Positions 46,434 through 54,658 of a DNA stretch of 64,000 nt are shown piece by piece. Source of the stretch: Thiodiazotropha sp050305635 (GTDB taxonomy: Bacteria; Pseudomonadota; Gammaproteobacteria; Chromatiales; Chromatiaceae); NCBI GenBank assembly GCA_050305635.1, contig JBNLFS010000050.1:1-64000 (forward strand), read 5' to 3'. The position numbers and the translations under genes were made by a program. Position 1 is the first letter of the stretch; every line of letters starts with the position of its first letter. The notes below the pieces were generated by a model. The model ran no database searches and was not told the origin of the DNA. It saw nothing but the letters and a program-made list of their open reading frames with translations.

Positions 46434-47666
46434 TCAGAGCAGTTCCTCCAGGGGCCGGTCCATGCCTTCACGCAGGTTCCCGTTCAGGCCCTGAATCAGG
46501 ACCCTCAGGGATTCCGACACCTCATCCAGGGAATCGTCCGAAGGCAGCACATAGTGGGCGGATTGATAGAGATCGCTCAATGAGACCTGACGAAGATCCC
46601 GGGCGAGCACCCATCCCTTTTCATCGGATCGCAGCACCAGACGCGCCGCCCTGAGCTGAGCCAGGACCTTCTCGACCCGTTCTTCGGTGGCGCCTGCGAT
46701 GCGCTCCAGCAACGCCCGGGTACCGAGTGCGCTCCCATCACGCTGAGATTCCCGCATCTCACCCAGCAGACGCAGAGCAAGCAGAAAATCCCCGCCCCGC
46801 TGATGCAGCGTCTCCTGCCAGTTCTCCCGGTAGATTCCCAGGCAGTAGGTAAACTCCGCGCCCAGCAGGGTCACCATCCAGGAGAGGTAGATCCAGATCA
46901 GGAAGATCGGCACCACGGCCACAGCCCCGTAGATGGCCTCGTAGGTCGGGAAGGTGGTGACATAGAGGGCGAAACCCCGCTTCGACACTTCGAACAGAGC
47001 AGCCGCCAGCAGCCCTCCGGCCAGGGCGTGTCGCCAGGGTACCGTGCGGTTGGGCACCAGGGCGTAGAGCAGGCTGAAGGCCAGCGTGGAGAGGATCACC
47101 GGCATCAGACTCAACAGCCGGGAACGCACCTGGGCCACCGCTTCGGCCTGATCGAGCAAGGGAATGGAGACCAGATAGGAGGTTCCCGCGACGCTGATTG
47201 CAATAAGGATCGGACCCAGGGAGAGGATCGCCCAGTACACCGTGAACTGGGCCAGCGCGGAGCGCCGCTTGCGCACATGCCAGATGGTGTTGAACGCCTT
47301 GTCGATGTTGTTCATCAGCAGCAGCGCCACCACGATCAACATGCCAAAACCAACACCGGTGAGTTTGCCCGCCTTTTGACTGAAATCCCGCAGGTACTGC
47401 TGCACCACCTCGGACGCGGCGGGCACGAAATTCTGAAACAGGAAATTCTCGATCTGTTCCGACATGCGATCCGATGCGGGAAACACGGAGAACAGGGCCA
47501 GCGCCACGGTCATCAACGGTACCAGGGAGAGCAGCGTGGTGTAGGTCAACGCCGCCACATGCTGAACCCCGCCATCGGCGGTGAAGTGATGCATCACCAG
47601 TTTCAGGAAGGGCGGTATGTGCTGGACCCAGGAAAAGTACCGCTCCCGGAGGTTCTTCTGATTCAC
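46434..47666 (-). CDS. YihY/BrkB family inner-membrane protein
   Basis: 410 residues; GTG start at 47666 with AAGGAG eight bases upstream. Six membrane helices in the first 290 residues with the family motifs ALTYTTLLSLVPLMTVALALFSVFP and RTVPWRHALAGGLLAAALFEVSKRGFALYVTTFPTYEAIYGAVA. A C-terminal cytoplasmic winged-helix-like part follows. Once misnamed RNase BN; role unresolved. Confidence 0.92.
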   Translation of the reverse strand: MNQKNLRERYFSWVQHIPPFLKLVMHHFTADGGVQHVAALTYTTLLSLVPLMTVALALFSVFPASDRMSEQIENFLFQNFVPAASEVVQQYLRDFSQKAGKLTGVGFGMLIVVALLLMNNIDKAFNTIWHVRKRRSALAQFTVYWAILSLGPILIAISVAGTSYLVSIPLLDQAEAVAQVRSRLLSLMPVILSTLAFSLLYALVPNRTVPWRHALAGGLLAAALFEVSKRGFALYVTTFPTYEAIYGAVAVVPIFLIWIYLSWMVTLLGAEFTYCLGIYRENWQETLHQRGGDFLLALRLLGEMRESQRDGSALGTRALLERIAGATEERVEKVLAQLRAARLVLRSDEKGWVLARDLRQVSLSDLYQSAHYVLPSDDSLDEVSESLRVLIQGLNGNLREGMDRPLEELL

Positions 47667-47865
47667 CTGTAACGCTCCTTACGATCGCCTTCGGGTATGC
47701 CAGGCAGAAAAAATCGTCGATCCGCCGGGCGGTGGAGTCAACCCGATTGCCTGGATACAATGACGCCTTGAAAATCGACATCCGTGGCTATTGTCGCACG
47801 CTCCCCGGGGATGCAGACAGCGATCGCCGCGAAACCATTTATATAGTCTGCAAGGCAGCCAAACC

Positions 47866-48213
47866 ATGAGTATCGAAATCTATCATAACCCCCGCTGCAG
47901 TAAATCGAGACAGACCCTGCAGTTGCTCCAGGAACAGGGCGTTGAACCCGACATCGTGGAATACCTGAAGACCCCGCCGGACCGCAAGACCCTGGAGGAC
48001 ATCCTGGAGATGCTGGGACTGGAACCCCGGGACCTGATGCGCCAGAAGGAGGCGGAGTACCAATCCGAGGGTCTGGACAATCCCAAGCTGAGCCGTGAAC
48101 AGCTCATCGATGCGATGATCGCACACCCCAAGCTGATCGAGCGCCCAATCGTCATCAAGGACGGCAAGGCCGCCATCGGCCGTCCCCCCGAGAAAGTGCT
48201 GGATCTGCTTTGA
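47866..48213 (+). CDS. arsC: arsenate reductase (glutaredoxin type) ArsC/Spx-like
   Basis: 115 residues from the ATG at 47866. Thioredoxin fold with the ArsC motif YHNPRCSKSRQTLQLL (catalytic Cys near residue 11) and HPKLIERPIVIKDGKAAIGRPPEKVLDLL at the C-terminus. The family reduces arsenate with glutathione; some members are general reductases. No arsB/acr3 or arsR lies beside it, so the arsenic role is not certain. Confidence 0.9.
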   Translation: MSIEIYHNPRCSKSRQTLQLLQEQGVEPDIVEYLKTPPDRKTLEDILEMLGLEPRDLMRQKEAEYQSEGLDNPKLSREQLIDAMIAHPKLIERPIVIKDGKAAIGRPPEKVLDLL

Positions 48214-48275
48214 ATCCCCACTCTCAGGCTCAGTGACGCTGACCCACTGCACCGACCCATTACACAGGAAGACCC

Positions 48276-48875
48276 ATGGCAGAAGTTCTGATTCTCTACT
48301 ATAGCCGGCATGGCGCCACCGCCGAGATGGCCCGGCTGATGGCCCGGGGCGTCGAGGAAGTCAGCGGCGTTACCGCCCGGCTGCGTACCGTACCCGAGGT
48401 CTCCACGGTGTGCGAGGCGACCCAGGACAGCGTACCGTCCGAAGGCGCCCCGTATGTCAGCGTGGCGGATCTGGCGAAATGCGACGGTCTGATCCTCGGC
48501 AGCCCCACCCGGTTCGGCAACATGGCGGCACCGATGAAGTATTTTCTCGACGCCACCAGCACCCTGTGGATGGGCGGCAAACTGATCGGCAAGCCGGCTT
48601 CCGTGTTCACCTCCACGTCCAGTCTGCATGGGGGACAGGAGAGCACCCTGCTCTCCATGATGCTGCCCCTGCTGCACCACGGCATGCTGTTGCTGGGCAT
48701 TCCGTATAGCGAGACCGCCCTGCTGCACACCCAGAGCGGAGGCACCCCCTACGGCGCCAGTCACCTGGCCGGTAAGGACAGCCGCAATCCCATCACGGAT
48801 GACGAGAAGCAGATCTGCAAAACCCAGGGCCGAAGGATGGCCGAGACCGTACAGAAACTCGCGGGGCATGGCTGA
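48276..48875 (+). CDS. wrbA: NAD(P)H:quinone oxidoreductase WrbA
   Basis: 199 residues, flavodoxin-like: the FMN phosphate loop YYSRHGATAEMA lies at about 7-18, SPTRFGNMAAPMKYFLDAT near 77, and STSSLHGGQEST near 112. Two-electron quinone reduction limits semiquinone stress. Follows arsC by 62 bp on the same strand. Confidence 0.94.
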   Translation: MAEVLILYYSRHGATAEMARLMARGVEEVSGVTARLRTVPEVSTVCEATQDSVPSEGAPYVSVADLAKCDGLILGSPTRFGNMAAPMKYFLDATSTLWMGGKLIGKPASVFTSTSSLHGGQESTLLSMMLPLLHHGMLLLGIPYSETALLHTQSGGTPYGASHLAGKDSRNPITDDEKQICKTQGRRMAETVQKLAGHG

Positions 48876-48880
48876 ACGCC

Positions 48881-49561
48881 ATGCCGGCGCAACTGCCCCT
48901 GAGCCTGAGCATCCGTCCCCGGGTGGATTTTTCCCACTTCATTCCGGGGCGGAATGGGGAAGTGCTCTCCCGGCTGCGGGTCATGCAGGACCCTTTCCTC
49001 TATCTGTGGGGGGAGTCGGGGTCTGGCAAAAGCCATCTGTTGCAGTCCGCCTGTCAGCAGACTCAGGGAGACGGTGGACAAGCGGCCTATCTGCCGTTCA
49101 AGGCGGAACAGCAACTGGCCCCGGAAATGCTCGACGGGCTGGAGCAGTTTCAACGGGTATGCCTGGACGATCTGGAACGGCTGGCCGGGCATCCTGAGTG
49201 GGAACGGGCCGTGTTCAACCTGTTCAACAACCTGCGGGAACGGGGCGCGCAACTGGTGGTCGCCTGTGACCGCCCGCCCGCCCGCATGTCGATCCAGCTG
49301 GCGGACCTGGCCTCGCGCCTCACCTGGGGTCCCTGTTACCACCTGATACCTTTGAATGACGAGGAGCGTCTGGAACTGCTGCTGCGCAATGCCCACAGCC
49401 GGGGGCTGTCGATGAGTGTCGAAACCGCGACTTTCCTGCTCCAGCGCATTCCCCGGGACATTCATTTCATTACCATCCTCGTGGATCGGCTGGACCAGGC
49501 CTCCCTTGCGGCTCAGAGACGGTTGACCATCCCGTTTGTGCGGGAAATCCTGAAACTGTGA
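48881..49561 (+). CDS. hda: DnaA regulatory inactivator Hda
   Basis: 226 residues. DnaA-type AAA+ module with Walker A GESGSGKSHLL near 45, the Walker B equivalent RVCLDDLERL near 94 and the arginine finger region near 150. N-terminal QLPLSLSIRPRVDFSHF is the clamp-binding type motif. No DNA-binding domain IV, as expected for Hda. With the sliding clamp it drives ATP hydrolysis by DnaA. It starts 5 bp after wrbA. Confidence 0.93.
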   Translation: MPAQLPLSLSIRPRVDFSHFIPGRNGEVLSRLRVMQDPFLYLWGESGSGKSHLLQSACQQTQGDGGQAAYLPFKAEQQLAPEMLDGLEQFQRVCLDDLERLAGHPEWERAVFNLFNNLRERGAQLVVACDRPPARMSIQLADLASRLTWGPCYHLIPLNDEERLELLLRNAHSRGLSMSVETATFLLQRIPRDIHFITILVDRLDQASLAAQRRLTIPFVREILKL

Positions 49562-49662
49562 AAGGCTATACTAAGTCGAATGATTGACCACCCCTAACAG
49601 CCTGCTAAGTCCCCGAGAGGAACGCAACGGGGCTGAGCGTTTCCCCAATTAGGAACAGATCC

Positions 49663-49986
49663 ATGACCACCATGCAGCAAAACATCCAGGACAAACTCCA
49701 GGCCAGCTTTTCACCCCTGCACCTGGAGGTGATCAACGAGAGCCACAACCACAATGTGCCGGAAGGCAGCGAATCCCATTTCAAGATCGTCCTCGTCAGC
49801 GAGGCCTTCGAAGGCGAGAAACTGATTGCCCGCCATCGCCAGGTGAACAAGGTGCTCGCGGAAGAGCTGCAGGGGGGCATACACGCCCTGGCTCTGCACA
49901 CCCTGACCCCGGAGGACTGGTTCAATCACGGGGGTACGGTCCGCGAGTCCCCGGAATGCCTGGGCGGCTCGAAGCAGACCCCCTGA
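49663..49986 (+). CDS. bolA: BolA family protein
   Basis: 107 residues. The BolA fold motif HLEVINESHNHNVPEGSESHFKIVLVS (about 19-45) and helix-turn ARHRQVNKVLAEEL. His residues near 29-31 and 58 can coordinate a [2Fe-2S] cluster together with a glutaredoxin. The stop overlaps the ATG of the next gene (TGATG), a glutaredoxin-like protein. Confidence 0.93.
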   Translation: MTTMQQNIQDKLQASFSPLHLEVINESHNHNVPEGSESHFKIVLVSEAFEGEKLIARHRQVNKVLAEELQGGIHALALHTLTPEDWFNHGGTVRESPECLGGSKQTP

Positions 49987-50336
49987 TGTTCGATTGGCTC
50001 GGCCGACGCCTCTACCTGCCGATCCAGCGCACCCCGGAGCAGCAACGGCCGTTGGATGAAGCGGCCCACGGTCTGATTCTCTACACCCTGCCCTGGTGCG
50101 GATACTGCGCCCGGGTACGGCGGGTGATCCGCCGCCTGAATGTGCCCATCGAACAGCGCAACATCGCGAAAAACCTGGAGTGGGAGCGTGAGTTGAGGCA
50201 GGGGGGCGGCAGGATACAGGCCCCCTGCCTGAGGATCGAGCACCCGGGTGGCGCGGATTGGCGCTATGAATCCGACCAGATCATCGGTTTCCTTTATCAG
50301 CGCTTTGCACCACCCGGAGAAGAGGCCCGCTCCTGA
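49986..50336 (+). CDS. glutaredoxin-like protein with CGYC site
   Basis: 116 residues from the ATG at 49986. Glutaredoxin/GST N-terminal fold after a 30-residue extension: LYTLPWCGYCARVRRVIRRL with Cys38 and Cys41, and a TxPC-like cis-Pro stretch RIQAPCLRIEH. The dithiol CGYC site differs from the monothiol CGFS type that normally pairs with BolA. Translational coupling to bolA argues that the two act together. Confidence 0.87.
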   Translation: MFDWLGRRLYLPIQRTPEQQRPLDEAAHGLILYTLPWCGYCARVRRVIRRLNVPIEQRNIAKNLEWERELRQGGGRIQAPCLRIEHPGGADWRYESDQIIGFLYQRFAPPGEEARS

Positions 50337-50366
50337 GGGCGCTAACCTGCAACCCGGCCGGCCAGT

Positions 50367-51062
50367 TCAACCCTGACGGTCCAGACCGCAAGCCCGGTTC
50401 CCCGGCACGGCGATGTCGATCAAGCGGGGTTTGTCCAGATCCATACCCTCCATGATCCGGATGTACTCTTCGCGGCTCCTGCCACCACCCAGTCTCGGGT
50501 TGAAGCGTTTTTCCTCACCGATGGTGCTGCAGGTGAAGCCGTGGTAGTCGTGGGCGGGATAGACCAGGGTCTCATCCGCCAGGGTGAACAGCCGCCCAGT
50601 GATCGAATCATAGGACCGGGCCGCATCCCCGGACTGGAAATCGGTCCGTCCACTGCCGTGAATCAGCAGAATATCCCCGGTGAATACCACGCCATCAGTC
50701 AGGTAGCAGACATCCGTATCCGTATGTCCCGGCGTATAGAGCACTTCCAGATACTGTAACCCGAGGGGGATCCGGTCGTCGTCATTCAGCTTGAGATCCG
50801 GACAGTCGCTGTCCACCCGGTTGTGCACTCCCACTTTGCAACCCAGACGCTCCCGTAACAGGCCGCTGGCGGTAATGTGATCCGCATGCACGTGGGTCTC
50901 CAGGGCATACATAAGCTTCAGATCCAGTTCCCGGATCAGCTGTACGTCCCGTTCGAGCTGATCCCGCACCGAATCGATGAGGGCGGCTTCCCGGGATACT
51001 TCGTCCCAAACCAAGTAGGTGTAGGTGCTCGAGCCTGCGTCGAACAGTTGTCGGATTTTCAT
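50367..51062 (-). CDS. persulfide dioxygenase (ETHE1-like metallo-beta-lactamase fold)
   Basis: 231 residues from the second ATG (51062; an ATG at 51065 is equally possible). Metal motif THVHADHITASG near 57, YTPGHTDTDVCYL near 112, GRTDFQSGDAARSYDSI near 140 and YPAHDYHG near 170 are the marks of ETHE1-type mononuclear-iron persulfide dioxygenases, which turn glutathione persulfide into sulfite. That role fits a sulfur-metabolising organism. Preceded by a 39-residue gene on the same strand; divergent from the light-response operon. Confidence 0.9.
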   Translation of the reverse strand: MKIRQLFDAGSSTYTYLVWDEVSREAALIDSVRDQLERDVQLIRELDLKLMYALETHVHADHITASGLLRERLGCKVGVHNRVDSDCPDLKLNDDDRIPLGLQYLEVLYTPGHTDTDVCYLTDGVVFTGDILLIHGSGRTDFQSGDAARSYDSITGRLFTLADETLVYPAHDYHGFTCSTIGEEKRFNPRLGGGRSREEYIRIMEGMDLDKPRLIDIAVPGNRACGLDRQG

Positions 51063-51099
51063 CATATTTCCAGCCTTGGGCAGTTGGTTTCGGTCTGTG

Positions 51100-51219
51100 T
51101 CATGACAACTGTGGGTACTGAATCTGGGGATTCAACCCGGGACAGGACGCGGAATTATCCGCCATGAGCTGATCGTACCGCCGTTCTGTTTCGAGTATCT
51201 GACGTTCGTAGCCGGACAT
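51100..51219 (-). CDS. small gene, 39 residues, ahead of persulfide dioxygenase
   Basis: ATG at 51219 with a strong AGAGGAG eight bases upstream; stop 34 bp before the dioxygenase start. Peptide: MSGYERQILETERRYDQLM, then ADNSASCPGLNP and a QYPQLS end, with one Cys. The N-terminal half looks like a charged amphipathic helix; no signal or membrane segment. Family not recognised. Probably co-transcribed with the dioxygenase. Confidence 0.6.
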   Translation of the reverse strand: MSGYERQILETERRYDQLMADNSASCPGLNPQIQYPQLS

Positions 51220-51232
51220 GATGGATCTCCTC

Positions 51233-51243
51233 TGTAGAGTACA
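51233..51243 (+). promoter_or_regulatory. operator-like motif, copy A (TGTAGAGTACA)
   Basis: First of three TGTNNAGTACA copies in the divergent gap. It lies in the leader/promoter side of the 39-residue gene and persulfide dioxygenase, 14 bp upstream of the small gene ATG and adjoining its ribosome site. Candidate binding site for the MerR-B12 regulator encoded at 58149 (inference). Confidence 0.45.
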
Positions 51244-51297
51244 AAACTGAGGCATTCTGGCCCCATTACCGATTAACCTAGGCACAAAATGGGAGTT

Positions 51298-51308
51298 TGT
51301 CTAGTACA
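51298..51308 (+). promoter_or_regulatory. operator-like motif, copy B (TGTCTAGTACA)
   Basis: Second copy; it forms the near-palindrome TTGTCTAGTACAA (51297-51309), a shape expected for a dimeric MerR-type regulator. It ends 5 bp upstream of the predicted -35 of the plus-strand operon. Confidence 0.5.
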
Positions 51309-51313
51309 ATATC

Positions 51314-51341
51314 TTGCATTTCGCATTTTTCGCGCTATCAT
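51314..51341 (+). promoter_or_regulatory. predicted promoter of the MerR-B12 operon
   Basis: TTGCAT (51314-51319) and TATCAT (51336-51341) with a 16-bp spacer, predicting a start near 51348, 30 bp before the first ATG. Motif copy B lies just upstream and copy C just downstream of the start. Confidence 0.45.
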
Positions 51342-51350
51342 TAGTCGCTA

Positions 51351-51361
51351 TGTACTATACA
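51351..51361 (-). promoter_or_regulatory. operator-like motif, copy C (TGTATAGTACA, minus strand)
   Basis: Third copy, inverted relative to A and B (reads TGTACTATACA on the plus strand). It covers about +3 to +13 of the predicted transcript and ends 16 bp before the first ATG, a place where binding would repress. Confidence 0.5.
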
Positions 51362-51377
51362 AATTGGTGACCTTCTC

Positions 51378-52634
51378 ATGAAAATCGCCGTGATCGGCAG
51401 TGGCATCAGCGGCCTCTCCACCGCCTGGCTGTTGAACAACAAACATGCCGTGACCCTCTACGAAGCCGCGGATTACCTGGGCGGCCACACCCACTCCGTG
51501 GATGTGGAACTGGATGGTTTCCGGCATCCCGTGGACACCGGATTTCTGGTTTACAACGACCTGACCTACCCCAATCTGCGTCAACTCTTCAATCGCATCG
51601 GCGTGGAGACCCACGAGACCGAAATGACCTTCAGCGTCAATCTCCCGCAGAGCGACCTGGAGTGGGCCGGGGCAAATCTCGGCACCCTGTTCGCCCAGAA
51701 ACGCAACCTGATACGTCTTTACTACTGGCGCATGCTTTCCGAAATCCTCAAGTTCAACCGGAACGCGGATCGTCTGCTGGCCTGGTCGGAATCGCGCCGC
51801 ATCTCCCTGGGTCACCTGTTGCGCGACGAGGGTTATTCCGAATCCTTTCGCGACGGCTACCTGTTGCCCATGGCGGCGGCCATCTGGTCCTCATCGCCTG
51901 ACAACATTCTCGAGTTCCCGGCCAGTACCTTCCTCAGGTTCTGTATCAACCATCGACTGCTGCAAATCACCGAACGGCCCACCTGGCGAAGCCTCGTGGG
52001 GGGCGGTCGCGAATACGTCAAGCGCCTGGCGGAACCCCTCGACATCAGGTTGGGACAGGCGGTCCGCAGCGTCACCCGGAACGCCCTGACCGCCCGGGTG
52101 CGCACGGAACAGGCCACCGAGGAGTACGACGCGGTGATCTTTGCCACCCATGCGCCGGACAGTCTGCGCATCCTGACGGATGCCTCGGAACAGGAACGTG
52201 AGGTGCTGGGGGCATTCCGTTATCAGCCAAACCGGGCCGTGCTGCACTGCGACACCCGATTCCTGCCGCGACGCCCCAGCCTCTGGTCGGCATGGAACTA
52301 CCTGTCGACCCAGGATGAAGAAAACTCGGTTTGTGTGACCTACCTGCTGAACCGGCTGCAGCGCCTGCCCTTCGACACCCCGGTGATGGTCACCCTCAAC
52401 CCGCCGGAACATCTGCAACCGGAAAACCCGCTGGGCTGCTATCACTACGAGCATCCCCTGTATGACCAGGCCGCCATCGATGCTCAAACCCGTCTGGCGC
52501 GAATCCAGGGATCCAACCGGGCCTGGTTCTGCGGCGCCTGGGGAGGTTACGGATTTCACGAAGACGGACTGAAGTCCGCATTGCGGATCATCCCCGACTT
52601 CGGCGTGGAGGCCCCATGGGAAGTCGTCCTGTAA
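51378..52634 (+). CDS. FAD-dependent amine-oxidase-like oxidoreductase
   Basis: 418 residues. N-terminal dinucleotide fold GSGISGLSTAWLL (about 7-19) with LYEAADYLGGHTHSVDVE, and a C-terminal FAD-binding stretch WFCGAWGGYGFHEDGLKSA near 385. Same family as the NAD/FAD-binding proteins encoded beside DUF1365 and cyclopropane-fatty-acid synthase in light- or singlet-oxygen-induced clusters. Its reaction is not known. First gene of the nine-gene operon; overlaps the DUF1365 gene by 19 bp. Confidence 0.9.
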   Translation: MKIAVIGSGISGLSTAWLLNNKHAVTLYEAADYLGGHTHSVDVELDGFRHPVDTGFLVYNDLTYPNLRQLFNRIGVETHETEMTFSVNLPQSDLEWAGANLGTLFAQKRNLIRLYYWRMLSEILKFNRNADRLLAWSESRRISLGHLLRDEGYSESFRDGYLLPMAAAIWSSSPDNILEFPASTFLRFCINHRLLQITERPTWRSLVGGGREYVKRLAEPLDIRLGQAVRSVTRNALTARVRTEQATEEYDAVIFATHAPDSLRILTDASEQEREVLGAFRYQPNRAVLHCDTRFLPRRPSLWSAWNYLSTQDEENSVCVTYLLNRLQRLPFDTPVMVTLNPPEHLQPENPLGCYHYEHPLYDQAAIDAQTRLARIQGSNRAWFCGAWGGYGFHEDGLKSALRIIPDFGVEAPWEVVL

Positions 52635-53425
52635 GTCGTCTGGTCATCGGCTGGGTCATGCACCGTCGGCTTCAGCCGGTGCACAATCAGTTCGTCTACC
52701 CGGTTTTTTTCATGCTGCTCGACCTGGACGAACTCGACCGGCTCGGCTCGGGTGTCTTCGGGGTCAACCGGCTCAGGCCTCTGGCCTTTCACTTCCGGGA
52801 CTACGGCGACGGGCGGGATCCCCGCTTGTGGGTGCGGGACTATCTTAGAACCTGCGGCGTTTTCGACTGTGACGGCAAGATCTGGCTGCAGACCCTGCCC
52901 CGGGTGTTCGGATATCTCTTCAGCCCGGTGAGCTTCTGGTACTGCCAGCGCGGGGACGGCCGGGTAGGCGCCATCATTGCCGAGGTCAACAACACCTTTG
53001 GCGAACGTCACTGCTATCTGCTGCGCCCGGACGCCAAAGGGGATTTCCAGCAGGTTACCGCCGAGAAGCGTTTCTACGTATCGCCGTTTTATCCGGTCAG
53101 CGGCAGTTACCGTTTCGAGTTCAACCTGGACCTGGACAGCCCCAGAGTCAGCATCGACTACTACGACCAGAGCGCCCTGCAGCTCAACACCGCGGTATGG
53201 GGACGCTCGCAGGACTGGAGCAGCAGGGTGCTGTTGAAGGCGCTGCTGAGACAACCCTTGCTAACCCTCGGAGTGACCCTGCGTATCCACTGGCAGGCCC
53301 TCAAGCTCTGGCGCAAGGGACTGTCCCTGGTCAGAAGACCCCGAGATGCGGACCACGCCCCAGGAGTCTCCCATGAACTCGCCCATCGACAGAGCCCCAA
53401 GCGTGACACACCCGCATCCCCTTGA
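52616..53425 (+). CDS. DUF1365 family protein
   Basis: 269 residues. DUF1365 pattern: MHRRLQPVHNQFVYPVFFMLLDLDELDRL near the start, NRLRPLAFHFRDYGDG, PRVFGYLFSPVSFWYCQRGDG near 100, EVNNTFGERHCYLL, and FYVSPFYPVSGSYRFEF. Function unknown; the family almost always sits between an FAD oxidoreductase and a cyclopropane-fatty-acid synthase, as here, which suggests membrane-lipid modification. Confidence 0.93.
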   Translation: MGSRPVSRLVIGWVMHRRLQPVHNQFVYPVFFMLLDLDELDRLGSGVFGVNRLRPLAFHFRDYGDGRDPRLWVRDYLRTCGVFDCDGKIWLQTLPRVFGYLFSPVSFWYCQRGDGRVGAIIAEVNNTFGERHCYLLRPDAKGDFQQVTAEKRFYVSPFYPVSGSYRFEFNLDLDSPRVSIDYYDQSALQLNTAVWGRSQDWSSRVLLKALLRQPLLTLGVTLRIHWQALKLWRKGLSLVRRPRDADHAPGVSHELAHRQSPKRDTPASP

Positions 53426-53446
53426 AACCCGTCGAGGAACCTTGAG

Positions 53447-54658
53447 ATGAACAGCCTCACCCAAACCATGACTCCCCCGTCCGCGCCCTGGAGTGTACGC
53501 CCCCTGCTGCGGGCACTGGAGGGTATCCGCACAGGCACCCTGAAACTGATCACCCCAGAGGGCCTGACACTGCGTTTCGGCAACGGCGGCGACCCCGGTG
53601 CCGAGCTGCGTCTGAAGGACTGGTCGTGCCTGCGCACCCTGTTCAGATCCGGCGACCTGGGGCTGGCTCAGTGCTACCGGGAAGGGCGGGTCGAAACCGA
53701 CAACCTCACGGCTTTGCTGACCCTGGCGTTACGCAACCTGAACTCCCTGCAGCCGGCCATGCGCCGCAATCGCCTGCTCGACCTGCTTTACCGCCTGCGC
53801 CACCGCTTGCGACGTAATACTCGCCGCGGCAGTGCCCGCAACATCGAGGCCCACTACGACCTGGGCAATGACTTTTATGCCTGCTGGCTGGATGATTCCA
53901 TGACCTACTCAAGCGCCTGCTTCGACCGTGACATACGGGAGCCCCTGACAATCGGTCAGGCCCGCAAATACCGCCAGATGCTGCAACTCAGCGGCGCTGA
54001 ATCCGGTGCCCGCGTTCTGGAAATCGGATGTGGTTGGGGCGGATTCGCCGAATACGCCGCGCGCCGGAACATCGATGTTATGGGCATTACCCTGTCACCC
54101 CGGCAACTCGAATATGCCCGCCAGCGCATCGAGCAGGCGGACCTGAGCGAACGAGCCCGGTTTGAACTGCGGGATTACCGGGACCTGTCCGGGCGCTATG
54201 ACCACATTGTCTCCATTGAGATGCTGGAAGCGGTGGGTGAAGACTACTGGGACACCTATTTCCGTAAACTGCATGAACTGCTCAACCCGGGCGGGCGGGC
54301 TGCGATCCAGACCATCGTCATCGCTGATGAGCATTTCGAAAACTACCGTCACAGTACCGATTTCATCCAGCAGTACATCTTTCCCGGCGGCATGCTGCCC
54401 TCCCCGGGGATCATCCGTAAACTCGCCCAGCAACACGGTTTCAGCATCGAAAACATGGCCCGGTACGGATATCACTACGCCGAGACCCTGCGCCGCTGGC
54501 GCGACCGCTTCGAACACGAACAGACCCGGCTTTCCGAACAGGGCTTTGACGCGTCGTTTCAGCGGCTGTGGCGCTTCTACCTGAGCTACTGCGAGGCCGG
54601 TTTCGACGAACGGCGCATCGACCTGCTGCAGTTTGCCCTGGTGAAGGAGTCTGACTGA
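53447..54658 (+). CDS. cfa: cyclopropane-fatty-acyl-phospholipid synthase family
   Basis: 403 residues. SAM-binding motif VLEIGCGWGGFAEYAARR near 186, GITLSPRQLEYARQRI near 212, IEMLEAVGEDYWDTYF near 260 and FIQQYIFPGGMLPS near 305. The N-terminal region (about 1-120) is the lipid-binding part. It methylates unsaturated acyl chains in membrane phospholipids, or makes a furan-fatty-acid type product as some cluster relatives do. Translationally coupled to the next gene (TGATG). Confidence 0.92.
   Translation: MNSLTQTMTPPSAPWSVRPLLRALEGIRTGTLKLITPEGLTLRFGNGGDPGAELRLKDWSCLRTLFRSGDLGLAQCYREGRVETDNLTALLTLALRNLNSLQPAMRRNRLLDLLYRLRHRLRRNTRRGSARNIEAHYDLGNDFYACWLDDSMTYSSACFDRDIREPLTIGQARKYRQMLQLSGAESGARVLEIGCGWGGFAEYAARRNIDVMGITLSPRQLEYARQRIEQADLSERARFELRDYRDLSGRYDHIVSIEMLEAVGEDYWDTYFRKLHELLNPGGRAAIQTIVIADEHFENYRHSTDFIQQYIFPGGMLPSPGIIRKLAQQHGFSIENMARYGYHYAETLRRWRDRFEHEQTRLSEQGFDASFQRLWRFYLSYCEAGFDERRIDLLQFALVKESD

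Noticed and set aside
47866..48213. Arsenic resistance operon
   Set aside because: Only arsC is present; no arsR, arsB or acr3 neighbours, so a resistance island is not supported.
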